DNA of 64,000 nt from Pyxicephalus adspersus. Taxonomy: Eukaryota > Chordata > Amphibia > Anura > Pyxicephalidae. A program made the position numbers and the translations under genes. The stretch lies in the NCBI RefSeq assembly GCF_032062135.1, contig NC_092862.1, positions 68,147,840 through 68,211,839 of the forward strand, given 5' to 3'. Positions 41,701 through 56,000 of the stretch are shown here, one piece after another; the first letter of the stretch is position 1, and every line of letters begins with the position of its first letter. Below the pieces are notes generated by a model. The model did no database searches. It had not been told where the DNA came from and saw only the letters and a list, made by a program, of their open reading frames with translations.

Positions 41701-44700
41701 GTTCTGCAGAGAGGAAAGGAGCACCAGATCTCTTTTTCCTTGGCATCTGGAAATGTAATATTTTGAAACGGGAATGTCTGCCAGCCATTCCATGTGTTCT
41801 CTGTACAGTATAATAAGGTGCAAGTTATTTTTACAGTGGGGAAGTATTGGGATAAAAAAAAAACAGTGCCCTGTATGTAAACCATATACATTTTAGCAAA
41901 CGTTATAATTCCTACCTTTTCTCTGTTCTGAATAAATAGATGTTTGCAATATTATGTCTTTTCTCATACTGATTTCTAAATTAAAGGGTTTCTTATAACC
42001 ATCTGGCCAACCTCAATGAAAATTTCTGCAGTGGTTACTTCCATGTAGATGAGACTGAACCTTTAGAAAGTATGTAACCAAAAATAAGACTCTTATCGAA
42101 TATGATGCTTGTAATTTTACTGTACTTCAGTGACAGTTTCTTAAAACTGCAGTTGGACAATCACAGAGTCAGGTAATTTTAGGGACCATATTGCAACAAA
42201 GTGAGAGGGTTTTTATTTGTCACTTTGGCTACAGAGTTATTGGAAAGGTATTTTTAATTAACTGTAAATAAACAATGGCTTGTGTTGAAAAAAAATTTAC
42301 TATGCACATTTTTTTCTAAAAATGGAGTTTCCTTTTATTCCTCTGATACTGTGCCATTAAAGAGTAACTTGTTCCCAAATGTGTTAAATAGAACCATTAA
42401 AATCTGTCATTTAAAGCCTGTTAAATGTGTTTTTTTTTAATTGTAAATTTACATTTATTATTTCTTGTTTAGGGCCAACTTCTGAAGATAACAGTGCTGT
42501 GTGTCCACAATTTCATTTCATGCCTCGATTTGTAAGATTTCTGCCAGGTAAGAGGTTGTTAATATTGTTTCTTTTTCTAGCCCATACTTTTCTAATGTGT
42601 AAGTTCACTATGTCTCTGGTAGATTTTTGCTTTAGGCCTTAATTTACATGAATCAGAAGGCTAGCTGACAGCTGCTTTATCCCCTGAACTGCTAGGGATA
42701 GCAAGTTAAGGGGGCAAAGCAACCATTAGCTGTTCTGCAGACAATTCATATAAAATTTCAGCTTTAGTCTTAAATTTAGCTGAACAGAGCATGCTCAAGT
42801 AGTGATATCCAACCCACTGCAAACAAATGGGTCTTTCCCTAATGGTCTTTCACCTCTAGCACATACTTAATCAATCATTCCCTCTATCTTTTTTCAAAAA
42901 ACACAATCTTTAGATTCCCCAATCTGCACCTCCACTTCCCACCACAGATGTTGAATTTGAAACACTGTCTTTACCCTTTCTATAGACATTGGTCAGAAAG
43001 GAGACACACCTCACTTGCCAGTGTTCATGTTAGCATAGACATGTTCCCTGCAGTACACGAAGTATGCACGTTGGCCCAATAAGCATCTCACATAGAGTAA
43101 GCACTAATCCTTTATTCTCCTTCTTTCAGCTTAGGCTCCTAGTAACCATTCTACAATATATGTGTTTTTTCCTCTTGGTAATTACCTTCAAGAGCATAAA
43201 CCCCTCTGTGGCAATTTAGCACCTAATACCCAGTTCATGTTTGTTAACTCATCAACTTACAGTTCCCAATATGTTGCCAATAGTGTTTTAACCTCTTGGC
43301 ACCTCTTGGTGTTTTAAACCCCCACTTAGCAGTGCATGTACATTAACCTCCTCGTCCATTGCCAGCACCCCAATTAACAGTATGTAAGTAACCCTTTGGC
43401 CCCCCACTACAACGGAAATTAATCTTCATTATCCCCAGCTCCATGGTTACACTTCTGCTGTGTCTCTATGTTTATTGCTGATATGGTTCCCACCACCTTC
43501 ACTGTCTTCGAATAACCTGCTTTAGTCAGTGCTTTAATCACTGACGCTGATTTTGACCTTTTTTCTGCTCTGTATAGTCTTGTGTCTGAGGAATTTGGAT
43601 CTTGCTACTTTATAAGTTCAGAGCAGTGATTTTTGACAGCGGGATTGCTGTGTTTCCCCACTGTCAACTAGTCCTCAAGCGCGCCGAACCCATAACCCTG
43701 ATTGTCATTGAAACAAATTAGAGTTGCTGAAATCCTTTTTTAAATAGGCAGAATTTAGGGACAATATGTCACTCATATTACTTCCATAGACTTCTAACCT
43801 CTATAGCTCACACTCACAAATGCCTGTAAAAAAAAATCTTTTATGCTGTTTGTTGCCTAGCTGTTGAAAAAAAGGCGCCTGGGAAAGGTTAACTGTCCCT
43901 GTCATATACCTAAATAGATATAATCGTGTTTTTAGTGATTTTATTGCTAATTATGGTAAAAATCAATAACCACCATTTGTGAGTTCAAAGGGTAATTATG
44001 CTGACTGCTCTGCAACTCACCACACTACTCCTTTACACATACTGCACACTGTTATAGCTTCTCCACTCCTATGCTATATACACTGGTCACTGTCATACCC
44101 TCTATATTTCACTCTTTCAAATATTGCCCCCACTAGAATGTCACTTTTGGTATATTTAATCTTTTCAATGTACCATAGTTGGGTCCACTCATACTACTAA
44201 CACCAAGTGACCTCCTTCTGTCCAGAAGTGATGTGCTTGCTATATGCTGATCACAGACATCCTTTCAGTGAAGGACAGGCATCTGTTATATTTATGGTGA
44301 CAGCAATGTGGATTGTACTCCTCATCATTGGAGTGTTTGCTGACAGTGTTCAAAACAGTGGCTATATCTAGTGCTTTCTGAAAAAAGCCAATTTATGCTG
44401 ACCCCAGGGGTCAAAATAGACATTTAATAGAGTCAAAAGCATCCAGTTCAAAAGTAGCCTGTAATCAGGAAGCTCTTTTACTGACAGATAATGCACCCAC
44501 TGTACATTTTGTATTTTGTGTCCTATTTTATAGAGTATAGTCAAGAATAAATATTTTAAAATAATTTGAATGTTTTCCTAAAGGGTCTCTTACAGCACAC
44601 AGATAAGTGCTGTTTGCTAGGTGTTAAGCTGTGTATCCATCTGAAAGCGATCGTGATTGTCTTGGGCAAAAATCTTGCATGTATACAATGGTTCCCTAAT

Positions 44701-46915
44701 GTTGTTTGATGATCTGCTTGGAATGACCGCTGTCCTTTCCTACCGTGGAGGGTGCAAAGGGGTGTCTCCCATTTTTCCTCCCTCCGTCTCTCTCATAGAA
44801 CTGCACAGTGATTTTTGCACAATTCTTGTTCAGTCTACTGTCGATGGACACAATCACAATAGATTATTTTCAATAACAGATATCTGATCTGCAGCTTTAG
44901 ACAAGTATTCTTCAGGCTGATGATGGATTAAACTGTAAATAAAACCTTTACTTTTTATTTGTATGTGAATCTGACCATTGCTAGATGAGAACTGATTGAT
45001 ATCAACAGGTAGCTTTGAGAAGTAGAGAATACAAGTAAATAGCACGAAAAAAGTTATCTTTTAGATAAAAGCCTAAATACCAAATGTAAAGTATTGCAGA
45101 TTATTGCCAATACCCATTTGTACCTACAAATTTACAAAATCTACAAATTTGTAGCTAGTTTACATGTTATGTAACCGCTTTCACTTGGTAGTAGCAGTTA
45201 TCTTAATACTGTTGCTGGGTAAAAATAAACCTGTCAACCTGTACCCAATATGCTATTTGAACCGATAACAGCTGTTAGAAAAAAAAAAAAAACAATTTTG
45301 GCCTAATTTCTATTCACTTCTGTGTGTCCATACACAGAAGCCTTTTTGAGGTGTAAAGAAAATGCAGAATTTAAACACACTGTACGAAACTGAAGGTAAG
45401 GCTGGAGTTTAGCTCTAAACAGCTTACACATTAAACCATACCTGAAATCTTCAGTGCAATCACAGATACAAGTTGCATTGAGAGAGATATATTGGTGGAC
45501 AATATGACAGGGTCACAAGAGTATTGTTAACTTCTTGCAGAATAATAATTATGAAGTGATTGACTGATTTAGGTCATATTTATGTTAGCAGGTTAAGTTA
45601 AAGGTGCAGTATCAGAATATTTAGGCTAAGCATTCCTGAAGAAATATGTATTTAGGCCACCTCTAATACTTTGAAGGTTAGGTGTCTACTTGACTTTATA
45701 AGGCAGGTTATTCAAAATATAGATGCAGAAGAGGAGAAGTTGTATAGGAGAGAAACTGACAGAATAAAGGACAAAGAGTCCTATCCAAATTGCAAATAAT
45801 ATTGTTGTTTATCAGGGCCATGATGAGAAAATTGTATTATATAACAGGTACAAACATTTCTAATGACATATATACTGTAACTTTGGAGACCCCCAACTTA
45901 TTCTGTTGAGGAAATCGGTTAAGGAGCTCATTTGACGATAGCCTAGCAGCATTAGAAAAGGTTTTAGAATATTGAACTCAGGACAGATTTTATGACAGAT
46001 TTCATGACTGAGTACTACCAACTAGCTTGGTCTCCATATTTATCCAATTTACTACTTCATTCACTTTTAGCTTACTTGGTTAGTAATATCATAATTACTT
46101 TTTTCTGATCATGATTCCCCTAATTATCTTGAACCAAAGTTTATCACAAGAGGTCCCCAGGGGTTCCCTTAAGTTCAGCACTGCAGGCAGCAGATGCAGT
46201 TAGACTAGACTCAGAGTCAACTTAGCAGACATGCTCATGGCTTCCAGTGGATGCACAGCCCTGTTCAAATTTCCTACCCTGCATTGTAGGCTGTACATTT
46301 ATGCAGGGTGGATTGTCAGCTCAGGACATGTCATTTAAAAAGGGGGAAACATTAAACTTACATGGTTCAGTCTATATAAGTGTTCCCCTTTTTACAGGTT
46401 AAAGTATGTTGTACTCCTAAGTTTGGTTTTGAAGGGTCTTGTCTGTCTTGGTTTATACTCCAGTATATGTGGTACATATACACACACACATGATCATGCT
46501 AAAGCAAGGCAAAGGAACCATGACAATCTTGGTTCCTGCTAGAGAAAATGTTGATACCCCATCTATAAATCAAGAAACATCAGGTAGAAACTATTTAGTG
46601 AATGTACTGTCTGTTCTCTACTCAACCTAACTCATTGGAGTATCTACAAATGGGTTGTCTCATCAAAAATTCTTCAAAGTAAACACTGCAAAAATACTTC
46701 ACAATATATGCGTACTAAAAAATACTCTGTTCTTTCTCTTTAACAACATCAGAATAATTAATATGTTTTAGTGTAATATCTTACAATCTTCCATCTTTCC
46801 TCATCCATCTTTTTTCTCATTTTTTTGTACTATTATAGTATGTAGAATCATTGAAAGAACAAATACTGTAAACATTTTAAATTCTGAAGGATTCACAGCA
46901 CAAAGAGAGAAAAAA

Positions 46916-46991
<76 letters not shown>

Positions 46992-49900
46992 GATGGTTAT
47001 TTTTTTCAACAGTTACAAAATACTCATTTCTGTGTGCAGTTTCAAAAGCCTTTTCCCAGACCCTTATTAAAGCCTTTTAATCGCCTTGTTAATCGTTCTT
47101 TACTCTGAGTCTTGCATCAAAGAATTTGTTTGAAAGTTATAATGAAATTTTTTCTTTTTTTTTTTCCCGGACACAACAAAAAATAGATATTTTTCCAAAC
47201 CTAACTAGTACAGCATTAAATGTAATCTTAAAGTATGTGTAATATTGGCCCATGTTACTGTACTTATTTTATCATTTCATTCCTTCGAATTAAAAGGATC
47301 ACGCGAGTAAGGTAATATTTCGGCCTTTGAAATTTTCTCATGGTCACAGTGTTACAACAGCATCTAATGCAATAAACCTTAAAATATCACTAGCTTTGTA
47401 AAGGATTCTGTGGTAATGTCATAGAATGTCACAGTCGTCACAGTGAAAGGCTAAAGAACACTACTACAAAGACAAGCGTATTCCTATTTTTTAAATTCTT
47501 ATTTTTGTTACAGAAGTTTTCATGCTTAAAGCAAACCTATCGTTAAGGCCAAAGAAGCATTAAACACTAATAAGTTCAGTTTTGTAACCCTAACCCTAAT
47601 TTTGGACTTGGGATTACAAATGTGTTCCACAGCCCTTCCTTTGTTTATTCCTCGTTTGTTTGTTTTTTTTAACTTTGCCTTATTTTGTATTTTTGTGAAT
47701 GGGTTTTATAAGAAACTAACTTTCATGGACATTATTGGAGAGTGGGCCCTCTCTGCTGCACATTGGAGTGGGTGAACCTTAGTGCAAGCGTACATGCCAC
47801 TAGATCTTCTCCAGAGCACTCCACAAACTCTGATAAACTTTTTTGGAGGCCTTGAGCCTTGTTTTTAGAAATAAACCTTTTTTCTCCATAACGATCTCAC
47901 TCTAGTGGTTAATCCACAAATCTCTTTATTTAATACAGTAACAAAAACACAATATAGCAGGCAAGTAAAACAATGTTCATGTAAAACAGCCTATACTTTA
48001 TCAATAATACGAATATGGTTCACAGGAGCTCTAAAGGGAGTAACAGAGGATGTCAGCTTGAGGACACATAGCCTGTGCCTTGTAATTGGGTTTAAATCTG
48101 AACTACACCAGTTTTATTCACTTGCTACCTCAGTGCATCATTTTCATTATTAATAGAATGGTTCTTCCTAAAATACATGGTGTGTCATTACAGCCACCAG
48201 GCAATGCTAGAATATGTTTATAATGCCTTCACAGCTTAATAACAGCTTCATTTTTGTGCCTTCTTGACAAATGAAAACTGGTTTAAAAAAAAAATGGTCA
48301 CAGAAATATGAAGGACTAAAACATTTTTCTCCTCATATGAACACAAAGTTTGCTGCGGACAATAATTTATGTTATGGGTATGGCTAAAATAATGCCTGTA
48401 GATTATTGCCTTTTAAAGTATTCCCAAAAGCCTTTGTTTGTTCAATAGTTTTATCCCATTTCCTCAATAGCTAGTTGGATATATCCATAACTGTCCCTTA
48501 AAAGCCCTAAATGTTTCTCCAGAAGGCCTCATAATGTACAAAGGCTTTTAATACAACACATAAAATCAATAGCAGAAGCACGCCAAGGCTGTGCTTACAC
48601 CAGACAAGAAGCTTATTGGGTATTCATTTTCAATGTGTATCAATTACTCTCCGGCTAAAAAAAATGACATTTACTTATAGAAACACAGGTATCGTCACAT
48701 CCCACTCCAAAAGCAAAATATTTGTTATGTATGGCAAACAAACAGATAATATATAGACAGATGTATAGGGCCTGATTTATTAAAGCTCGCCAAGGCTAGA
48801 GAGGATACACTTTCATCAGTAAAGCTGGGTGATTCAGCAAACCTGGAATGGATTTCTTAAAAGTCATTTGCTATTTGTTAGCAAATGTTTTTAATACTGG
48901 ATCTATTCCAGGTTTGCTGGATCACATAGGTTCACTGATGAAAGTGTATCCTGTCCAGCCTGGGAGAGCTTTTTTTATTCAGGTACATAAAGTGAAGGAC
49001 TTAAGCAACAAGTGCCTGGGTGCATCAAAAGTCAGGTTAAGATATGATCAGATATTGATTTATCAAAAGTCAGGTTAAGATATGATCAGATATTGATTTA
49101 TCTCCCCTAATTAAAAGCCCCTCTTCACATATTGAGCACCTCGTCACCAGTTTAAAGTTCATAGTTATTACTTCAACAAGGCTTTCATTTTTTGTACTGC
49201 AAATAGCTTTCACTGTTTTTCTGGGTCAGCCTTTGTTTGAAGCCAGTCTTACCCTTTGACCTTTACCAGGATATTGTTATTGGATTAATGGATGCACTAA
49301 TGTACTCTTTATGTGCTTTGCATGGTAAGCTCATGTATTTGCAGCCACGAGAATAAGAATATACAAATCATTGTTTGATGTCTTACATTACAAGAAATTT
49401 TGTATAGCCACTTGTGAAATATATTGAATGAGAAAGAAAGTCCCATCTTTCTAGAAATGCACTACAGATTACAGTTTTTAAAGGCCCTACTGAAGCAAGC
49501 CAAGCAATGGTGAACATCATTCCACAGTTCATTCTCAAAATAAAGGTGACAGCGAAAGGGGTTTTTTGGCCATCTGTCATTGACTGCTTCCTTGGTGGAC
49601 ACTATTCTAGGTCCATGTGTTTCAATAGTAGTAATTGTTTCTCCACCAGGGAATATTTCAGGTAATGTCAGACTCACAGCTTCATAAATTGACCTTTAAG
49701 TGATGGTTCCCTCTGCTATGTGGAACTTTTTGACACTAAAACGTATATGTTTAAACAAGCTGTGTGTCCTTTTTTGATTGAGGTATTTGATGATGTGGAT
49801 CTGTAGAAAAGCTGTAAAGGCAGGAGGTTATTAGTAGGCTGGCAGATTGCCCTTTGCTACATCCTACTCATGTTGTCTTCAAAGGAAAAATATAACAATA

Positions 49901-50083
49901 TTAACAGGTTTTTATTTGCTTCCACAATAGATCTGTAATACTAAGAAATATAACAATCTTAGTGACCTGCGAAGGCATGTTATTAAAGTAGGGCCATCAG
50001 TATATTGTTACTTGCACTGCATTGACTGCATGCTCTGGGATCTGCAAAGTAGTCATTGAATACATGATATATATTCGTATATA

Positions 50084-50147
<64 letters not shown>

Positions 50148-53043
50148 CATTATTAACAGTGGCCAGTTTACTGCACTGCCCTTTGTCATATACAAGGAAT
50201 AAAAGAACAGAAATATAACAAGCATTTGTCTTCAGTTCTTTTTACTCTAGCGAAATGAGTTTGTTAAGCGACTGCAGCAGTTCGCTATTATGCATAAAGA
50301 ATGACAGAGTAGATCAGGTACAACAAATATTGCTTTATGCTTAGGAGCTTCTGTGGGTTGGAGAAGCTGTATTCGGCACAAAATGGGCCCAAGAATGATA
50401 GGAAAAAAACTTGACAGACAGGCAGACCTGTGTAGATAAACAGTTGTAGAAGGTGAAGACTGCACTTGGTTCTTCCCACTGGTTACAAATCATCTTCTAT
50501 TTCAGGAGGCTAAAATACAATATATATGTTTGTTTTCAGTTATTTATGGTAATCAGATTATGAATTTTCAACTAGTTCAATTATTCTGCCATTGTCTGAT
50601 AAAAAATATCTGCAATCACAAAGAATGTGTATTTATTTTTTATATTTCTGTCATTGCTATTACATCTTTTTAAACTACAAATACTGGTAGTAGCAACCAC
50701 ATTTCAAAGGTTGCCTGAATGGGCCTTGCTGTGAAATGTTCTAGTGCAGTGTATATAGCCAAGTGGTGTTGCCTGTCATAAGAACAGCATGCCAGACTCG
50801 TACACAAAAGAGAACTCTCTCGAAAGGCATTTCAAAATGTTTTTTTCAGAAAAAGTTTTAGGTTTTGTCTTCACTGGATAGGTAATGTATTTGCAGAAGA
50901 GTTTATTTGTGTCTTTTGACAAAATGGGCATTTATTATCAATTTCCCCAGATTTTCATTTTTATTTTTTTTTAACAAAGGAAAGAAAAATTTGTGTTATT
51001 GTCTCTTTATAAAGAGTCTAAGCTGGATAAACATAAAAAAATATTCAGTCTATGCAGTCCCACAGCATGCAATATTTCAAAAAAGGTTTTCACTATTTTA
51101 GATTTTCCAAATAACAAGTAATGGTCAGCATGAGTTAAATATAGATTCTAGAACATGTCATCCGTAACCTTGAATGTGCATAAAGTTATGTAAATATATT
51201 CATTGTTTTGTGATATATTCAGTATATCCCGGACAGATGAATCAGAGCTGCAAAACCAGGGTGTTAGTCCATCGCAAAATAATTCAGTGTCAGTTAAACC
51301 GGTGCCCGCTTCTCCTTGGATCATCTGTGAATAAAATATGTTATTTGTTGTGCATTGCAGATGGCGGGAAAGAAGTTCTTTCTATGCACCAAGTATTGTT
51401 GTACTTAATTCGAAGTAACAAGGCTTTGGTTCCAGAGGAAGAAATTGCAAATATGCTTCAATGGGAGGAACTGGAATGGCAGAAATATGCAGAAGAGTGC
51501 AAAGGAATGATTGTCACTAATCCAGTAATGGTAAGTTTTCTAGAAGTGTTTGGCCATTCTGCTCATATAGACTTGTATGTCATAAACAGTTGTTTTACTC
51601 ATAGCACTTTTAAACTTCTGCTATACCTAAACTGATTCTGTTGCTTTGTAAAAATGAACACAAGCTTAGCCTGGAATAAAAGCATTAGTATTCATATGTC
51701 CTGCCCTCAAGGTTCACTGTTTTCTAGGGGGTTGGATGAACTTAGAAGTGCTGTTATTTTTAGTGTGTTCATCCCATTCGTAAAAGTTTACGTATTCATA
51801 AGATTCGTAATCCTCTAAAATGATTGACACTTCTTTTCTTTTAACGACTTACTGACAATTGACACATTACCTGGTTATCATTATTAACTGGTGGTTTTAC
51901 TACTACCACCCAATTGGAAAGTGCCAATCAGCCATATTACAAATTCCCAGAAAAGTTAACATACTATCCAATCTTAAGAACACAATGGAGATCAGTATGT
52001 TGCAAACACCCTGATTGACAGCATAGTGTAGGCTACTGCAGTGGAATGAATGGACTATTCCAATAAATGGAGCTTATTTTTGTCCCTTAGCATATATATG
52101 GCACTGCAAACAAAACACTGATTAGTGGCAATCAAATTGTAAAAATACAAGAACTTTTAATAGGATTGGAAACACTAGACATTTCCCTTACAAACAATCT
52201 TGCGTAGGTAAAAGTAAAAAAAAAAAAAAAAAAGCTTGCTAAGAGCTGCCTACTATTCAGCACATTTCTCTGGTTCTTCTGCTGGCTACTACTGTATCCT
52301 GGAACTCTGTGGATAAAACCACAGAGCTTCATGAAAAATTCTGGCATCTAGCATTCCCAGAAGTGTCAAACGATTTTCAACAAGATTATCTTTTGAAGTT
52401 TCTGGATAGGCAAATTTTGATTTTCTTTGCTAGCTGGGGCTTTTTTTGTTCATTGTGTTGAAACTCTAAAAGATAGCATGCTAAAAATTAAGACCCACCA
52501 TGACTGCTGTAATCCAGGAACATTAAAATATATATATTCTATTTAAATTTCTTTTGATTTTTAGCCTTCTCTAGATTCTTGCATATAAGCACTTACAGAC
52601 TAGGGAAATAAGGCTTGGCAATGCAAGTCTATTAGTCATTATTTGCTTGTCTAACGTTTATCTTTAAATAAAAACTAGTTTATTTTTGTAGATTTAGGTA
52701 AAAGATGTTAAAGATGTAGATTACCCTAAAGTGTTTGTGAAGAATAAACTTTTATACCAAAAAAAAAAAAATGAAATAAATAAAACACCTTCATGGGCGT
52801 TTTAAAATGCAATCACAAACATTCCTAATGACATTGTCGAAAGTTTGATCATTTACTTTTTCTCAAGACTCCTATTCTTGTTGTTTGCAATATTCATATT
52901 TTGAGGCTGACATTAAAGAAGTAACTGTGAAATCTTTCAAACGGCTTCCTGGAGCTCTGTAAAGCTTAGCAAAGAACTAGTACCAACAGATTGTAGGCCC
53001 CTTGTAGTGTTATATAAACTTTGATCATATACTACACCAATTT

Positions 53044-53082
<39 letters not shown>

Positions 53083-56000
53083 ACCTAGCTCAGTTCGAAT
53101 TGATCAGCTTGACCGCGAACAATTTAACCCAGAAGTGATTACTTTCCCTATTATTGTACATTTTGGAATACGGCCTGCCCAGCTCAGTTATGCTGGTGAT
53201 CCACAGTAAGTTCCTTTTTTTTCCTGTATACCAAACGGTAAATTGCTTGTCTGTACTAATTTTAATATTTAGACATGAGCTTAATGTCTATTTTCTCATT
53301 AAATATATGCTATATATTAATATAAAGCAACCAATGAATACAAATTAGATATTTATTATATCCTCAAAGCACCTACATTTTATTTGCATTTTGTTTGCAA
53401 TTTAAGGACCATACTGCCCAATTCATAGTACAGTACATTAGCCTTGTGGTCAGTGGGATGAACGCCTCTTATATTGTCAACCAGAGGAAAGAATGCCACC
53501 CTTACAGATATCTAAATAGAGACTTAATTTGCTTATTGCTCAATGAACTTCTGGAAACCTCTATAGGAACCCTAAGGTTCCATAGAACCCTAAGAAACCT
53601 TGATTTAGTACCATGTAAATATTTTTTTTATTATATATACACTTTAACATATTCACTTAAAATTTACCTACCTGGTGACACATGCCTGGCTTCTGAACTA
53701 AATATATTGTACAAATCAGATATATATAGTTGGATAACTAAATAAATCATGTAGTCATATTTAGAGTTTAAAAACAAGTATGAGGCTTTTCTTACACAAA
53801 GGTTTTTAACTATTCTCTAAAAAGACTCCTTGTCTACAAATTAAACAAATGCATGGGCATGTTGGCCAGACATTCTCTGGACCATACCACACTGGTGTGT
53901 CTTACTGCGTGAGAAAATTAGGAATTAAAATTATTATTCACGGTGGGTTCTGTTGGAAATAATGTCTTCTTTTAAGCCGATCACTGAATCAAGATAATGA
54001 TTACATAAAAGCACTTTAAACCTCAACATTAGTTTGTCCTCACTGTCAGGGCAGTTGACTAGTGCCTATCAAGCTCTGAGCTGCCCAGTAATCATCTGTG
54101 TTAAATTAATTGCCCTAAATTAACAATGTGTGTTGTAATTGTATAAGAACATTGGGTTTGGAAAGATATTAAAGTGAGCCTGTCACAAATCTGGACAATT
54201 CAGGCTGCATATAATGCAAACAGTTGATAATCAGTGGCACCTTATGTGGAAACCACAAATAATGTTAAAAGATCAGTACTCATCTGACATTTCATGCAAA
54301 TACAAATGCACATGCCTATTTTATGACCAAGTATGAACAATATATACTTGAGTATTATCACCTTAATTAAACAGAAGAAGGTGTTTTAGCACTAGATCCA
54401 AGCAGAAAAATTTGGTGTTTGCAAAATTCTGTAGGGAAAGTTGAAGGAATACTTATAATCTGAACCATTTTTTAAGTATGATACTGAAATGACAAATGTG
54501 TCCCCATAAATACAATAGGGGACACATCAATTTTTTTTTGCACAGCAAGACGATGCTAAACAGAAGCAGTGAGACAGATAATCGGACAGATTTATTACAA
54601 GAATACTGCTTGAGTCATAAACTTTTCCTTTGGCCATGCTTAAGTCACACTGTGACCATATTTAATGTGACTCTAAGCACTCTTTAATTATGTGGTCTGT
54701 TTAGAGTGAAAATCTGTCTCATCTTCAGTAATAAATCTGTCACTGACCTTGCAAATCTGTCACTGTTGGCCGCTCAGGAGTTCACACACATAGTGTCATA
54801 CAGTACAAAATACACTGTAAACCTGTCGCAAAAATTCTGCTAAGTGAGAGGTGTTCTTATTTAGGTCAATAATTCACTTGATACATCCCCAGTGTTTTTG
54901 TTTGTGTTTAATCCACCATCTAATGAAAGGACACATTTGGAGTCCAGCCTAGATGAATTGTAGCCCCCTCTATAGATACAGCCTCTCCCTCTATAGATAA
55001 GGATACAGAGGGATGAGTGTAACCACCCATGGATTGAAAGTGTTATTCACAGGAATAATAAAGGGAAAAACAGAAAAGGAAATCTACTTAGACAATTTAT
55101 CAAAAGAATGATAATCTGCAAAACATGACATTTTTTTGGTTTACAAGTACTTTACAGAGTTATTAGCAGCCGGAACCTTTGCGCTTTAAAATAGAAGCTT
55201 GTGAAATAGCCACAGTCCCGAAGGGGTTATATGTAAATACATACAAGAGTTAAGGTGACTGAACAAATACAAATGACAAAACAAAATAATAACAGCAGCT
55301 ACTCTCTACAGCCTGTGCAAATGTGTCATGGGTCTCTGTAAATGTTTGGAGGGGAAGAGTAATGCCCTCTTTATTCTTGCAGCTCATGATCTAGAACACC
55401 AAGAAAACAATGCAATTTATACTGATTATATACATTGAACTCCTGTTTACATATATTTGTCACTGTCTTTGTTTCAATAAAGTGTTTAATGAAGATTCAT
55501 GTTCTCCTGCTAATTGTTTATTGAAAACTTTGAAAGACAAGAGCCTAATTATCCATGGCTAGTTAACGGCAAGGATGTATTTTTTTTTTTTTTTTTAAAG
55601 AAGGAAAGCCTAGGTTAAAATAGTATAGGCTTATGCACTCAATAATTCAACAAAATAAAGACAAATTGCAATGTTACAGGGGAGTAAACCTCTGGCAGAA
55701 AGAATTTCAGGCAAAAAAAATAAATATATATATATATGATGTGAGTAATGGCGGTGATTGCTCATCTGTGGAACATTCACAGTGTTTTTCAGCACTGATA
55801 AGGTTTAGCTTAATTGCTTTTGGTTGACTCTGGCATGTCTTACTCTGTCAGTTCAGGTTTTGCAATGCCCCTGCTTAGCCTAGTCTGCCTAAACATTAAG
55901 CATGTTCATGTTATCTTGTCATTTTGTGTGGTTTCCATAACCTCTAACACATCACAGAGCAGCATGGTTGTTTGCATGCTTTGAATAACTGAACGCTAGT

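Larger units (their letters stand above)
42548..51360 (+). other. drosha intron 10 (E10-E11), 8.8 kb, the longest here
   Basis: Contains a possible MITE at about 44630-44890 (start 'agctgtgtatccatctgaaagcgatcg'), a family F fragment (46139-46250), a (CA)n run (46921-46989), a two-unit CCCTAA run near 47585, a palindromic MITE (48768-48986), a perfect 38-bp duplication (49024-49101) and a (TA)n run (50087-50141). 42600-44630, 45000-46100 and 50150-51360 show nothing I can name. Confidence 0.85.

Noticed and set aside
41994..42074. Short open stretch beginning SYNHLANLNENF as an extra exon between E9 and E10
   Set aside because: No good acceptor, the frame required after E9 meets a stop, and E9 joins E10 exactly as in human DROSHA.
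46801..46989. Cys-Val repeat frame on the minus strand
   Set aside because: Produced by the (CA)n microsatellite.
49983..50225. Ile-Tyr repeat frame on the minus strand
   Set aside because: Produced by the second (TA)n microsatellite.
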